From JBMNTU01 sp050945895 (GTDB lineage Bacteria > Bacillota > Clostridia > Christensenellales > Christensenellaceae): a DNA stretch of 6,547 nt. Of the stretch, positions 1-4,824 are shown in pieces; the first letter of the stretch is position 1; each line of letters starts with the position of its first letter. The translations under genes were made by a program, and so were the position numbers. Below the pieces are notes generated by a model. It made no database searches and was not told the DNA's origin. It saw nothing but the letters and a program-made list of their open reading frames with translations. The stretch is from assembly GCA_050945895.1 (NCBI GenBank), contig JBMNTU010000110.1, forward strand, positions 1 through 6,547. The letters are read 5' to 3'.

Positions 1-396
1 CAGCTCAGGACTACGGGAACGGTGATCAAAAAGATGGCCGGCTGGCTGGCTGACCGGGGATACATTACCGGCGAAAAGGCTGCGGATATGGCTGCAAAGG
101 CGGCCGAAGCTTACCGCGAACTGCCGGCGGCGGACGATTTAAGCGAGGCGCTCTTTGAACTGGTGGAAAGCTCTCCGCCGGTTGAGGGCGATGAAGAGAT
201 GGAAGACCTGTTTTCGGTGGTTAAGGTTGAACCGGGCAAGCTGTACCTGGAGGCGGGGGCAGAGGAACCGGTGGTTGTAGCGGTGCCCCGCAGGATCAGC
301 AGCCTCTGCCACGAAGGGTGGATGATCCCTCTTTTGCTGGTCAAAACGGCGAGCGGCTGGCGCATTGCCAAAGCGGGAAGAGTTTACCCGATTTGA
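1..396 (+). CDS. Hypothetical protein, C-terminal part (5' end outside window)
   Basis: The reading frame is open from base 1 to the TGA at 394-396, giving at least 131 residues. A GTG at 22 lies in frame, but there is no convincing ribosome binding site before it, so I treat the gene as entering from the left. I do not recognise the family. The visible part begins with a helical, alanine-rich stretch (about residues 10-45), then an acidic linker with SPPVEGDEEMED near residues 59-70. A compact beta-rich end follows (VVVAVPRRI, then GWMIPLLLVK and GWRIAKAGRVYPI). No signal peptide or membrane segment is visible in this part. Codon use is GC-rich at third positions, unlike the AT-richer genes around 1850-3150, so it probably belongs to the older chromosomal backbone. 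It is read in the same direction as the next gene, but a candidate promoter separates them. Confidence 0.75.
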   Translation, partial: QLRTTGTVIKKMAGWLADRGYITGEKAADMAAKAAEAYRELPAADDLSEALFELVESSPPVEGDEEMEDLFSVVKVEPGKLYLEAGAEEPVVVAVPRRISSLCHEGWMIPLLLVKTASGWRIAKAGRVYPI

Positions 397-401
397 AAAG
401 G

Positions 402-479
402 TATCTAATTCCCCTATCTTTGGCCCGCAGACCGATATCGCTATTAAATGAATGATTATTCGATTATGCCAATTAGATA
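402..479. repeat. 9-bp inverted repeat upstream of the DUF554 gene
   Basis: TATCTAATT at 402-410 is perfectly complementary to AATTAGATA at 471-479, with 60 bases between the arms. The right arm lies inside the spacer of the candidate promoter at 466-494, so it could be one half of a regulator site. The motif is AT-rich, and a match of this length over this distance can arise by chance. The role is unproven. Confidence 0.3.
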
Positions 480-494
480 GAAAAATGGTATAAT
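466..494 (+). promoter_or_regulatory. Candidate sigma-A promoter for the DUF554 gene
   Basis: A perfect TATAAT at 489-494 is preceded by TG at 486-487 with one base between (extended -10). ATGCCA at 466-471 is a 4/6 match to the -35 consensus at a 17-base spacing. A transcript would start near 501 and give a leader of about 27 bases before the TTG start at 528. Confidence 0.65.
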
Positions 495-527
495 GAAACG
501 AAATTCACATGTAGAGAGGAACAAATT

Positions 528-1232
528 TTGCTAGGGACTATTGCCAATGCTGGAGCAATTATTTTTGGGGCCTTGCTGGGAAACCTGTTGAGGGGTGGGT
601 TTCCTGAAAAATATAAATCAGTGATTATGCAAGGAATCAGTTTGACTGTTATCTTGATCGGTCTCTCTATGGCTTTAAAAACCCAGAACATTCTGATACT
701 GACCCTGAGTATTGTGAGCGGAGGGATACTGGGTGAGGTCCTGAGAATCGAGGAGCGGCTCTCCAGTTTCGGAGAAAAACTGGAAGGACGTTTCAGTGGT
801 TCTGACGGCCCCCGCGATAGCCTTTTCACCAAGGGTTTTGTGACTGCAAGCCTGGTTTTCTGTGTGGGAGCTATGGCCATCATGGGGGCCCTGGAAAGTG
901 GGCTTGCCGGACAGCATACCACCCTGTTCATCAAATCTGTAATTGACGGAGTGACAGCAGCTGTTTTTGCTTCCACGATGGGGATCGGGGTGGCTTTTTC
1001 TGCACTGCCGGTCTTTCTCTATCAAGGTGCTATTACCGTCGCTGCCATCTATGTGAAACCATTTTTAACCGATGCTATGATTACTGAAATGACGGCCGTG
1101 GGTGGCTTGCTCATCTTTGGCATTGGGCTCAACCTGTTGACCGGCAAACCGCATATTAAAGTAGGGAACCTGCTGCCCGCCATATTTATTGCTATTTTCT
1201 TTGTGGTGCTGTTTGGGAAAATTTCTTTTTAA
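528..1232 (+). CDS. DUF554 family integral membrane protein (YdfK/YqgA type)
   Basis: This 234-residue protein matches the DUF554 family (Bacillus YdfK, E. coli YqgA), which are polytopic inner-membrane proteins of poorly defined function. The start is TTG at 528. It is chosen because AGAGAGGA at 513-520 sits 7 bases upstream and because translation from it gives the typical family N-terminus MLGTIANAGAIIFG. Hydrophobic segments lie near residues 3-20, 33-50, 53-70, 103-122, 140-158, 160-177, 187-205 and 212-231. Family-typical patches visible here are the FCVGAMAIMGALESGL stretch near 111-126, KSVIDGVTAAVFAS near 135-148, the MGIGVAFSALPVFLYQGAI run near 150-168 and a GNLLPA element near 213-218. 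Length is normal and no lesion is seen. It has its own promoter and appears to be a single-gene unit. The next gene remnant begins 2 bases after the stop, which looks like a deletion junction and not a designed operon. Confidence 0.93.
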   Translation: MLGTIANAGAIIFGALLGNLLRGGFPEKYKSVIMQGISLTVILIGLSMALKTQNILILTLSIVSGGILGEVLRIEERLSSFGEKLEGRFSGSDGPRDSLFTKGFVTASLVFCVGAMAIMGALESGLAGQHTTLFIKSVIDGVTAAVFASTMGIGVAFSALPVFLYQGAITVAAIYVKPFLTDAMITEMTAVGGLLIFGIGLNLLTGKPHIKVGNLLPAIFIAIFFVVLFGKISF

Positions 1233-1234
1233 TC

Positions 1235-1486
1235 ATGCTATTTGCGACATGTTTTTCGCCGCGCTGGTCGGTGAATTCAAAAAGAGGCGTGTTGGGGGTA
1301 TCCGAAGCCGAGATTGTCAGGGAAGCTCTTGATAGCCAGGCGTATAAAATAAGCTATCCCCGGCGCTCTGCCGAGAAGTGGCAGGAGGAAGTTCAGTTTA
1401 TACGGGGCAGGATGGCCGGGAACGATTCGCGCAGTGAACGTACCTGGAAAAGGGATGACCTCTATGACAAAAAAAGCACTGATTGA
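1235..1486 (+). pseudogene. Decayed RHH (CopG-like) antitoxin of a PIN-toxin pair
   Basis: The frame encodes 83 residues. From about residue 21 it reads GVSEAEIVREALDS, the typical second-helix region of a ribbon-helix-helix antitoxin. It then has the toxin-binding tail seen with PIN partners: KWQEEVQFIRGRMA, a charged linker, and a WKRDDLYD element near the end. The normal start of such proteins, a short DNA-binding beta strand followed by helix 1, is absent. In its place is a non-family stretch (LFATCFSPRWSVNS). No ribosome binding site precedes the ATG at 1235, which lies 2 bases after the DUF554 stop. The 3' end overlaps the PIN gene start by 23 bases, the usual coupled TA arrangement. 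I infer that the 5' half was deleted and that the remnant cannot bind DNA. The exact left boundary of the homologous part (around 1285-1295) is uncertain. Confidence 0.7.
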
Positions 1487-1694
1487 CACAAATGTTCTCG
1501 TTTATGCTTATGACAACTCCGAGCCGGCAAAACAAAAAACTGCACTTGGATTACTTGACCGTCTGGTTATCTCAAACAAAGGGCTGATCAGCACACAGAT
1601 CCTATCAGATTTTTTTGTTGTCGTGACCCTTAAAATTCCCGATCCTCTTACTCTGGAACCCCAAATCATGCTAACCACAAGACCTGACCCCTAA
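1464..1694 (+). pseudogene. Truncated PIN-domain toxin (VapC-like)
   Basis: From the ATG at 1464, with AAAAGGGA about 9 bases upstream, the frame gives MTKKALIDTNVLVYAYD, the classic PIN-domain opening with the first catalytic Asp in LIDTN. PIN proteins are Mg-dependent ribonucleases. The next part (SEPAKQKTALGLLDRLV, then GLISTQILSDFFVVVTLKIPDP) also fits, including the acidic-residue region after the first helices. Only 76 residues are encoded, compared with about 130-140 for the family. Family resemblance fades after about residue 63 (LTLEPQI), and the frame ends in an unrelated tail MLTTRPDP. The later conserved acidic residues, and so the complete metal site, are missing. An in-frame GTG at 1434 is possible but would add residues that are not PIN-like. 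The likely state is an inactive remnant of the pair that includes the 1235-1486 antitoxin. Confidence 0.75.
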
Positions 1695-1849
1695 TCACAT
1701 GTTCGAAAACAGAGGTAAATTTACACCACAAAAACGTAAATTGTCTGCGATAAAGACCTATTGCAACCGTTAGTTGACCTCTGGTTGGTAGACTGCAACC
1801 GTAGAAAATTGTATTCTTCTAGCAAATGTTGACTGGGGTGATTGCTTTT
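1695..1849. other. Intergenic junction region with short repeats
   Basis: No gene is seen here. The stretch joins the broken PIN gene to the XRE regulator. It holds a perfect 10-bp palindrome GTAAATTTAC at 1715-1724 and two direct copies of TGCAACCGT at 1762-1770 and 1794-1802, 32 bases apart (about three helical turns). The direct repeats flank and overlap the candidate promoter for the XRE gene and could be regulator half-sites. The sequence near 1675-1695 (GACCTGACCCC) marks where PIN similarity is already lost, so an insertion or deletion boundary lies at about 1650-1690. Confidence 0.4.
1789..1817 (+). promoter_or_regulatory. Candidate promoter for the XRE regulator gene
   Basis: TAGACT at 1789-1794 (4/6) and TATTCT at 1812-1817 (4/6) are separated by 17 bases. 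The second TGCAACCGT repeat (1794-1802) falls inside the spacer, which would suit repression by the encoded XRE protein. The elements are weak matches, so the call is tentative. Confidence 0.35.
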
Positions 1850-2488
1850 ATGTCAGGCGAAAAAATACAAGCGTTAAGAAATGAAAACAAAATGTCGCAG
1901 GAAAAGTTGGCAGAGCTGTTGGGGGTCAGCAGGCAGGCTGTTTCAAAATGGGAAATCGGTTTATCCAACCCTACCACGGAAAATCTAATTCGTTTAGCAG
2001 AGATATTTCAAGTTTCTATGGATGAAATAGCAAAGCCCGAAACCACGGTAAAAGTTAAAATTAACATGTTTGCCTTGCTCGTGAATATTTCTATTATTGG
2101 TTATACCGCCATTATGGTTTCATCTGCCGGATTGTACGGATATTATTTTCCCTATCAAGATGCTCTTTTGTACCCGTGGATTGTCTGCGCCATGTTCGGT
2201 GCAGGTCTTATTGGTTTTAAAAATTTGAAGATCTACCGTTCCAATAAAATATTTATATGGGATATTCCTTTTGCCTTTGTTGTTTACATTTTGCCGAATA
2301 TCCTGCTTGGATACGGTATGTCCAACAGCAGATCAATTCTTTTAACATTAAATGTTGGGCTTCTATATACGTTTTTAATCGTCAATGCCACTTTTCACCC
2401 ATGGGAGATAGAGAAAAAAAGCTTTCAGCTGGTGGTCTGGCTATTAATAGCAACTCTTGTATTTATGATCTGGTGGGGTACAAGATAA
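1850..2488 (+). CDS. XRE-family DNA-binding protein with C-terminal membrane domain
   Basis: This 212-residue protein has an N-terminal XRE/Cro-CI helix-turn-helix at about residues 4-60. The SQEKLAELLGVSRQAVSKWE motif and the following NPTTENLIRLAEIF stretch are typical of Firmicute regulators. After a short charged linker it carries about five hydrophobic segments (near 72-92, 108-124, 135-155, 163-180, 192-209). It therefore probably sits in the membrane with the DNA-binding domain in the cytoplasm. The start is ATG 1850, because GGGGTG at 1835-1840 stands 9 bases before it and the protein then begins directly with the HTH. The in-frame ATG at 1826 lacks such a site. The gene is clearly more AT-rich than the genes at either end of the window, suggesting acquisition by transfer. 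Its membrane domain is not one I can assign to a named family. It may sense a membrane stress or ligand, but no dedicated target gene lies beside it. Confidence 0.85.
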   Translation: MSGEKIQALRNENKMSQEKLAELLGVSRQAVSKWEIGLSNPTTENLIRLAEIFQVSMDEIAKPETTVKVKINMFALLVNISIIGYTAIMVSSAGLYGYYFPYQDALLYPWIVCAMFGAGLIGFKNLKIYRSNKIFIWDIPFAFVVYILPNILLGYGMSNSRSILLTLNVGLLYTFLIVNATFHPWEIEKKSFQLVVWLLIATLVFMIWWGTR

Positions 2489-2614
2489 AGCTCCATCTGT
2501 TTGCGGCCCCAATGATGTGTAGCAGAGGATTTTTCTCATGATAACTGGAAGGATCCAATTTGTATTGACAATCCGATCCATATACAGTACCGTATTTGTA
2601 CTGAGGTGAAAAAA
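2489..2614. other. Intergenic region with TA promoter
   Basis: This 126-base gap between the XRE gene and the antitoxin gene holds the promoter and operator-like element described at 2565-2603. I see no convincing rho-independent terminator for the XRE gene: no GC-rich stem followed by a T-run on the plus strand. Confidence 0.5.
2565..2603 (+). promoter_or_regulatory. Promoter with operator-like inverted repeat for the antitoxin-toxin operon
   Basis: A perfect TTGACA lies at 2565-2570. At 17-base spacing the -10 position is TACCGT (2588-2593), a weak match. Overlapping it is the inverted repeat CAGTAC (2585-2590), 7 bases, GTACTG (2598-2603). Each arm contains GTAC, and their centres are 11 bases apart, about one helical turn. 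YefM-family antitoxins are known to bind paired sites with a TGTACA-like core spaced by about one turn, so this is a plausible autoregulatory operator. The arms are imperfect matches to that core, so the assignment is inference. Confidence 0.55.
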
Positions 2615-2896
2615 ATGAACAGCAAAGAGGATATCCGCCCGGTTTCATATGTTAGAACCAATGCAGCGGAAATTTTGGATCAGGTGAACGAAACCCAAAG
2701 GCCTGTCTATATCACGCAAAATGGTGAGGCCCGTGCGGTGCTGCTTGACCCTGCTTCCTATGAGAAAATGAAAAAAGCTCTTGGCTTGTTGAAACTTCTG
2801 GCTCAGGGCGAACGCGACATCGCTGAAGGGAAAGTTACACCGCAAGAAGAATTTTTTGCCGGCATGGACCGACATCTGGAGGCTGAAGATGATTGA
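2615..2896 (+). CDS. Phd/YefM-family antitoxin
   Basis: This 93-residue protein fits the Phd/YefM antitoxin family. The N-terminal DNA-binding fold covers about residues 6-50 (RPVSYVRTNAAEILDQVNE, then RPVYITQNGEARAVLLDPASYE), and the acidic C-terminal tail that wraps the toxin covers about 51-93. Such proteins neutralise a RelE/ParE-type toxin and repress their own operon together with it. The start is ATG 2615, with GAGGTG at 2603-2608 six bases upstream. The in-frame GTG at 2606 lies inside that binding site and is therefore unlikely. The stop overlaps the toxin start by 8 bases (2889-2896), the normal translational coupling for these pairs. The tail motif GLLKLLAQGERDIAEGKVTPQEEFF resembles antitoxins paired with ParE-like toxins, but the exact subgroup is not certain. 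All expected parts are present, so this protein is probably functional. Confidence 0.9.
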   Translation: MNSKEDIRPVSYVRTNAAEILDQVNETQRPVYITQNGEARAVLLDPASYEKMKKALGLLKLLAQGERDIAEGKVTPQEEFFAGMDRHLEAEDD

Positions 2897-3146
2897 GTTT
2901 CAGGTTTTCTGGACCCGGACGGCACAACAGGATTTAATAAGAATTATTGAGTATATTGTCGCTGACAGCCAGTCTAAGGCAAGAACAATATTCACCGAAA
3001 TCAGGCAAAAGGCTGCCGGGTTAAACCATTTACCACTGCGGGGAAGAGTTGTTCCGGAATTGAAATATCACGGCATTACGGGCTATCGTGAAATAATCCG
3101 CCAACCCTGGCAGATTATTTACAACATCAACAAATTAATAATATAA
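2889..3146 (+). CDS. RelE/ParE-family toxin, C-terminally shortened
   Basis: The start is ATG 2889, with TGGAGG at 2877-2882 six bases upstream, inside the end of the antitoxin gene. The 85-residue product has the RelE/ParE superfamily pattern: beta strand IEFQVFWTRTA, helices 11-46 with DLIRIIEYI, then the PLRGRVVPEL element (49-58), GYREII (65-70) and WQIIYNI (74-80). Such toxins are either mRNA-cleaving (RelE-like) or gyrase-targeting (ParE-like). Two features are odd. Most relatives run to about 95-100 residues and finish with another strand, often ending in a DGRRD-like motif. Here the frame stops at NKLII, so that strand is missing. The usual Arg of the YRIIY-like strand is Gln75. The gene's last 12 bases overlap the 3' end of the convergent UROD-like gene. 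I infer loss of the 3' end during insertion beside that gene. Toxicity is doubtful, but the antitoxin may still bind. Confidence 0.85.
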   Translation: MIEFQVFWTRTAQQDLIRIIEYIVADSQSKARTIFTEIRQKAAGLNHLPLRGRVVPELKYHGITGYREIIRQPWQIIYNINKLII

Positions 3147-4394
3147 GTGTTCCTTGGCCGTTTCGTAAATGGCCAACACCTTGTCGGGCGGTACTTCGAC
3201 CTGGATATCGTGAATCGGGCAGAAGATGTAACCTCCGCCTGGTTTAAATATTTCGATCAATTCCCGCACCTCGGCGACAACATCCGCTACCGTCCCCTTT
3301 ACCAGGGTACTCTGGGTGCGGACACCGCCGCCCCAAAATACTATTTCCCGGCCAAACTTTTTCTTCAGCCAGGCCGGCTCCATACCCGCTGCTGTAATCT
3401 GGACAGGGTTCAGGGCGTCTATTCCGGCTTCGATAAAATCGGGAATTATCGGGGCTACACTGCCGCAGGAATGCAGCAGTATTTTTATGCTGGGAGCAAA
3501 CTCCTTAACTGCCCGGCAGATCCTGACCAGGTATGGTTTGAATAACTCGCGGAACATTTTAGGAGACATTTGTAGTGAATTTTGCAGGCCGTAATCGTCT
3601 CCCATCATAATTACATCTAAATAGGGCCCCAAAACCTTCAGATATTTGCCCAGCCTTTCGATATTGGTAGAAGTAAGAAATTCAAGCCAGCAGTGCATTA
3701 GTTCGGGCTCCGATGCCATAAAAATAAAAAACTTTTCGTAACCGAACAGCTCCTGGCCGATCTGATAAAGTGAAAAAAAGAGCGGTCCCCCGCTGGCAAC
3801 CAGTGGATAATCATACTTTTCGATAAGGTTCCGGGCATTAGAGTGTAAAACATTTAGTTCTTCATCAGAAATGGAAAAAGCTCCGCTCTGGCGCAGCAAA
3901 GGTAGGATATCTTGAAGTTGCTCAACATTTTCAACCATCCCAAGCGGTCTGCTGACCAGGTTAAAATGGTGCCCGTGAACCGGCATGCTTAAAACTGCCA
4001 GACCATTTAACAGGTTCATATCAATAGTGCCGTCTTCTTTTTCTTCCGGCTGAAAGCCTCCTGGCACCATGCAAGTAGAACCATCCTTCAGGGTCCACTC
4101 GTTCCAATCTGTTGCAGGAACGCCGAAAACTTTATAACGCGGTAGGGGCAGAAGATCACCGCCCATCATTTTAAAAATTTCAAACCCTTCTTCAAGATCA
4201 GGCGATGCCAGCATAGGAATGGGATCGCGCATGTAGGTTGTTATACCAATCCCCAGATGCATTTTGAGACGGTTATAGGCCTGCACATTGATCCCGCTAT
4301 TATGGGTTGCGGAAAAATCGATCGGAGCCCGGTCACCTTCACGGAATTCAAAGGCTGCTTTTACCCTTTCACGGGATGTCATCCCTTGATTCAT
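3135..4394 (-). CDS. Uroporphyrinogen decarboxylase (UROD) superfamily protein, methyltransferase-like
   Basis: This 419-residue protein has the UROD/MtaA/CmuA fold, a family covering heme-pathway decarboxylases and zinc-dependent corrinoid methyltransferases. The ATG at 4394-4392 is chosen because a G-rich site (complement of 4401-4409, AGGGGGAAG) lies 6 bases upstream. The longer frame to 4541 adds residues unlike the family. Family landmarks are RERVKAAFEFREGDRAPIDF near 8-27, MGDDYGLQNSLQMSP (264-278) and HSCGSV with the H308-x-C310 pair. Also present are GIDALNPVQ (324-332), FWGGGVRTQ (353-361), GGGYIFCPIHDIQVEVP (386-402) and a normal C-terminus. H308, C310 and C392 could form the zinc site of the methyltransferase branch. 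The true heme enzyme is unlikely: the length exceeds the usual 340-360 residues, and no other heme gene is nearby. No corrinoid protein gene lies in the window, so the substrate is unknown. At 359 an Arg stands where relatives usually have Asp (GGVDTQ). Confidence 0.85.
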   Translation of the reverse strand: MNQGMTSRERVKAAFEFREGDRAPIDFSATHNSGINVQAYNRLKMHLGIGITTYMRDPIPMLASPDLEEGFEIFKMMGGDLLPLPRYKVFGVPATDWNEWTLKDGSTCMVPGGFQPEEKEDGTIDMNLLNGLAVLSMPVHGHHFNLVSRPLGMVENVEQLQDILPLLRQSGAFSISDEELNVLHSNARNLIEKYDYPLVASGGPLFFSLYQIGQELFGYEKFFIFMASEPELMHCWLEFLTSTNIERLGKYLKVLGPYLDVIMMGDDYGLQNSLQMSPKMFRELFKPYLVRICRAVKEFAPSIKILLHSCGSVAPIIPDFIEAGIDALNPVQITAAGMEPAWLKKKFGREIVFWGGGVRTQSTLVKGTVADVVAEVRELIEIFKPGGGYIFCPIHDIQVEVPPDKVLAIYETAKEHLYY

Positions 4395-4451
4395 AACTAA
4401 CTTCCCCCTGCTACTATTCAAAACCGGCAAACCCCGACAGCGTTCATAACA

Positions 4452-4501
4452 ATTATATAGCATTAACAAACCGGAGATGAAATTTATTCTTATTATATAG
4501 C
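4452..4501 (-). promoter_or_regulatory. Candidate promoter region for the UROD-like gene
   Basis: On the minus strand TATAAT is encoded by the complement of 4452-4457, with a TG a few bases upstream. It would give a leader of roughly 45-50 bases before the ATG at 4394. A second copy of the same 10-base block (plus-strand ATTATATAGC at 4452-4461 and 4492-4501, 40 bases apart) offers another -10 candidate. No strong -35 box is seen for either. Confidence 0.45.
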
Positions 4502-4572
4502 TATTTGCCCGCGTTATGGCTGAATAACCCCGACAGATCAAGCTTTTCTACCGGTTAAGCCCCTTATGGTTT

Positions 4573-4725
4573 CGTAGGCAATGGCAGGCTCCATCCTGTT
4601 TTTAAATCGGTATCGTAAGGCACTCCGGGGGCGACCGATAGTTGGAGGCTTTTGTCTTTTTTGATGATCGCCTGCCTACGCCACTATCAGCCCACCTGAA
4701 TTTACACCTTTATACCGGACACTAC
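4573..4725. mobile_element. Possible remnant of an insertion-sequence end with nested inverted repeats
   Basis: The right edge reads AATTTACACC (4699-4708), a short spacer and GGACACTAC (4717-4725). Read inward on the minus strand this gives GTAGTGTCC followed by GGTGTAAATT, which resembles the terminal inverted repeats of IS256-type elements as I remember them. No matching second end and no transposase frame are in the window. To the left lies a block with stems CGTAGGCA/TGCCTACG (4573-4580 with 4673-4680), CAGG/CCTG (4585-4588 with 4595-4598) and ATCGGT/ACCGAT (4606-4611 with 4634-4639), which would fold into a branched structure. These stems are short and individually expected by chance, so the whole call is tentative. 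Confidence 0.3.
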
Positions 4726-4764
4726 TGATATAGACACAGTTTATAGGCATATCTGCAATTAGAA

Positions 4765-4794
4765 TTACAACAAATCTCCATCCGGCTTTATAAT
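4765..4794 (+). promoter_or_regulatory. Candidate promoter for the SLC13 transporter gene
   Basis: A perfect TATAAT lies at 4789-4794. TTACAA at 4765-4770 (3/6) stands 18 bases upstream as a weak -35. The transcript would begin near 4801, leaving a short leader of about 24 bases that contains the ribosome binding site AGGCGGT (4813-4819). Confidence 0.5.
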
Positions 4795-4824
4795 TGGATA
4801 TATGACCATAGAAGGCGGTAATAT

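Larger units (their letters stand above)
4395..4824. other. Divergent intergenic region (430 bases)
   Basis: No convincing gene is seen on either strand. The left side (4395-4510) carries the candidate promoter region and the ribosome binding site of the UROD-like gene on the minus strand. The middle (4573-4725) is a GC-richer block with nested inverted repeats and an insertion-sequence-like end. The right side (4765-4824) holds the candidate promoter and ribosome binding site of the transporter gene. Short minus-strand frames across 4555-4670 exist, but I recognise neither and both lack starts. Confidence 0.6.

Noticed and set aside
473..1025. Long minus-strand frames opposite the DUF554 gene
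   Set aside because: They are shadows of a well-supported plus-strand membrane protein. They lack ribosome binding sites, and their translations show no recognisable family.
2257..2541. Plus-strand frame of 94 residues inside and after the XRE gene
   Set aside because: It overlaps the well-supported XRE membrane domain in another frame and has no ribosome binding site.
3147..3594. Plus-strand frames opposite the UROD-like gene, including a possible read-through extension of the toxin (VFLGRF after the stop)
   Set aside because: The extension weakly resembles a toxin C-terminus, but the same bases encode the normal, family-typical end of the UROD-like protein, and a TAA lies in frame. Coincidence is the simpler explanation.
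4555..4670. Minus-strand frame ending in an IRGLTGRKA tail as a gene remnant
   Set aside because: It has no start, no ribosome binding site and no family I can name. A second frame over the same bases looks equally protein-like, so neither is supported.
1718..4708. AATTTACACC occurring at both 1718-1727 and 4699-4708 as possible borders of one inserted island
   Set aside because: A 10-base match is expected many times by chance in 6.5 kb, and the flanking bases do not agree.
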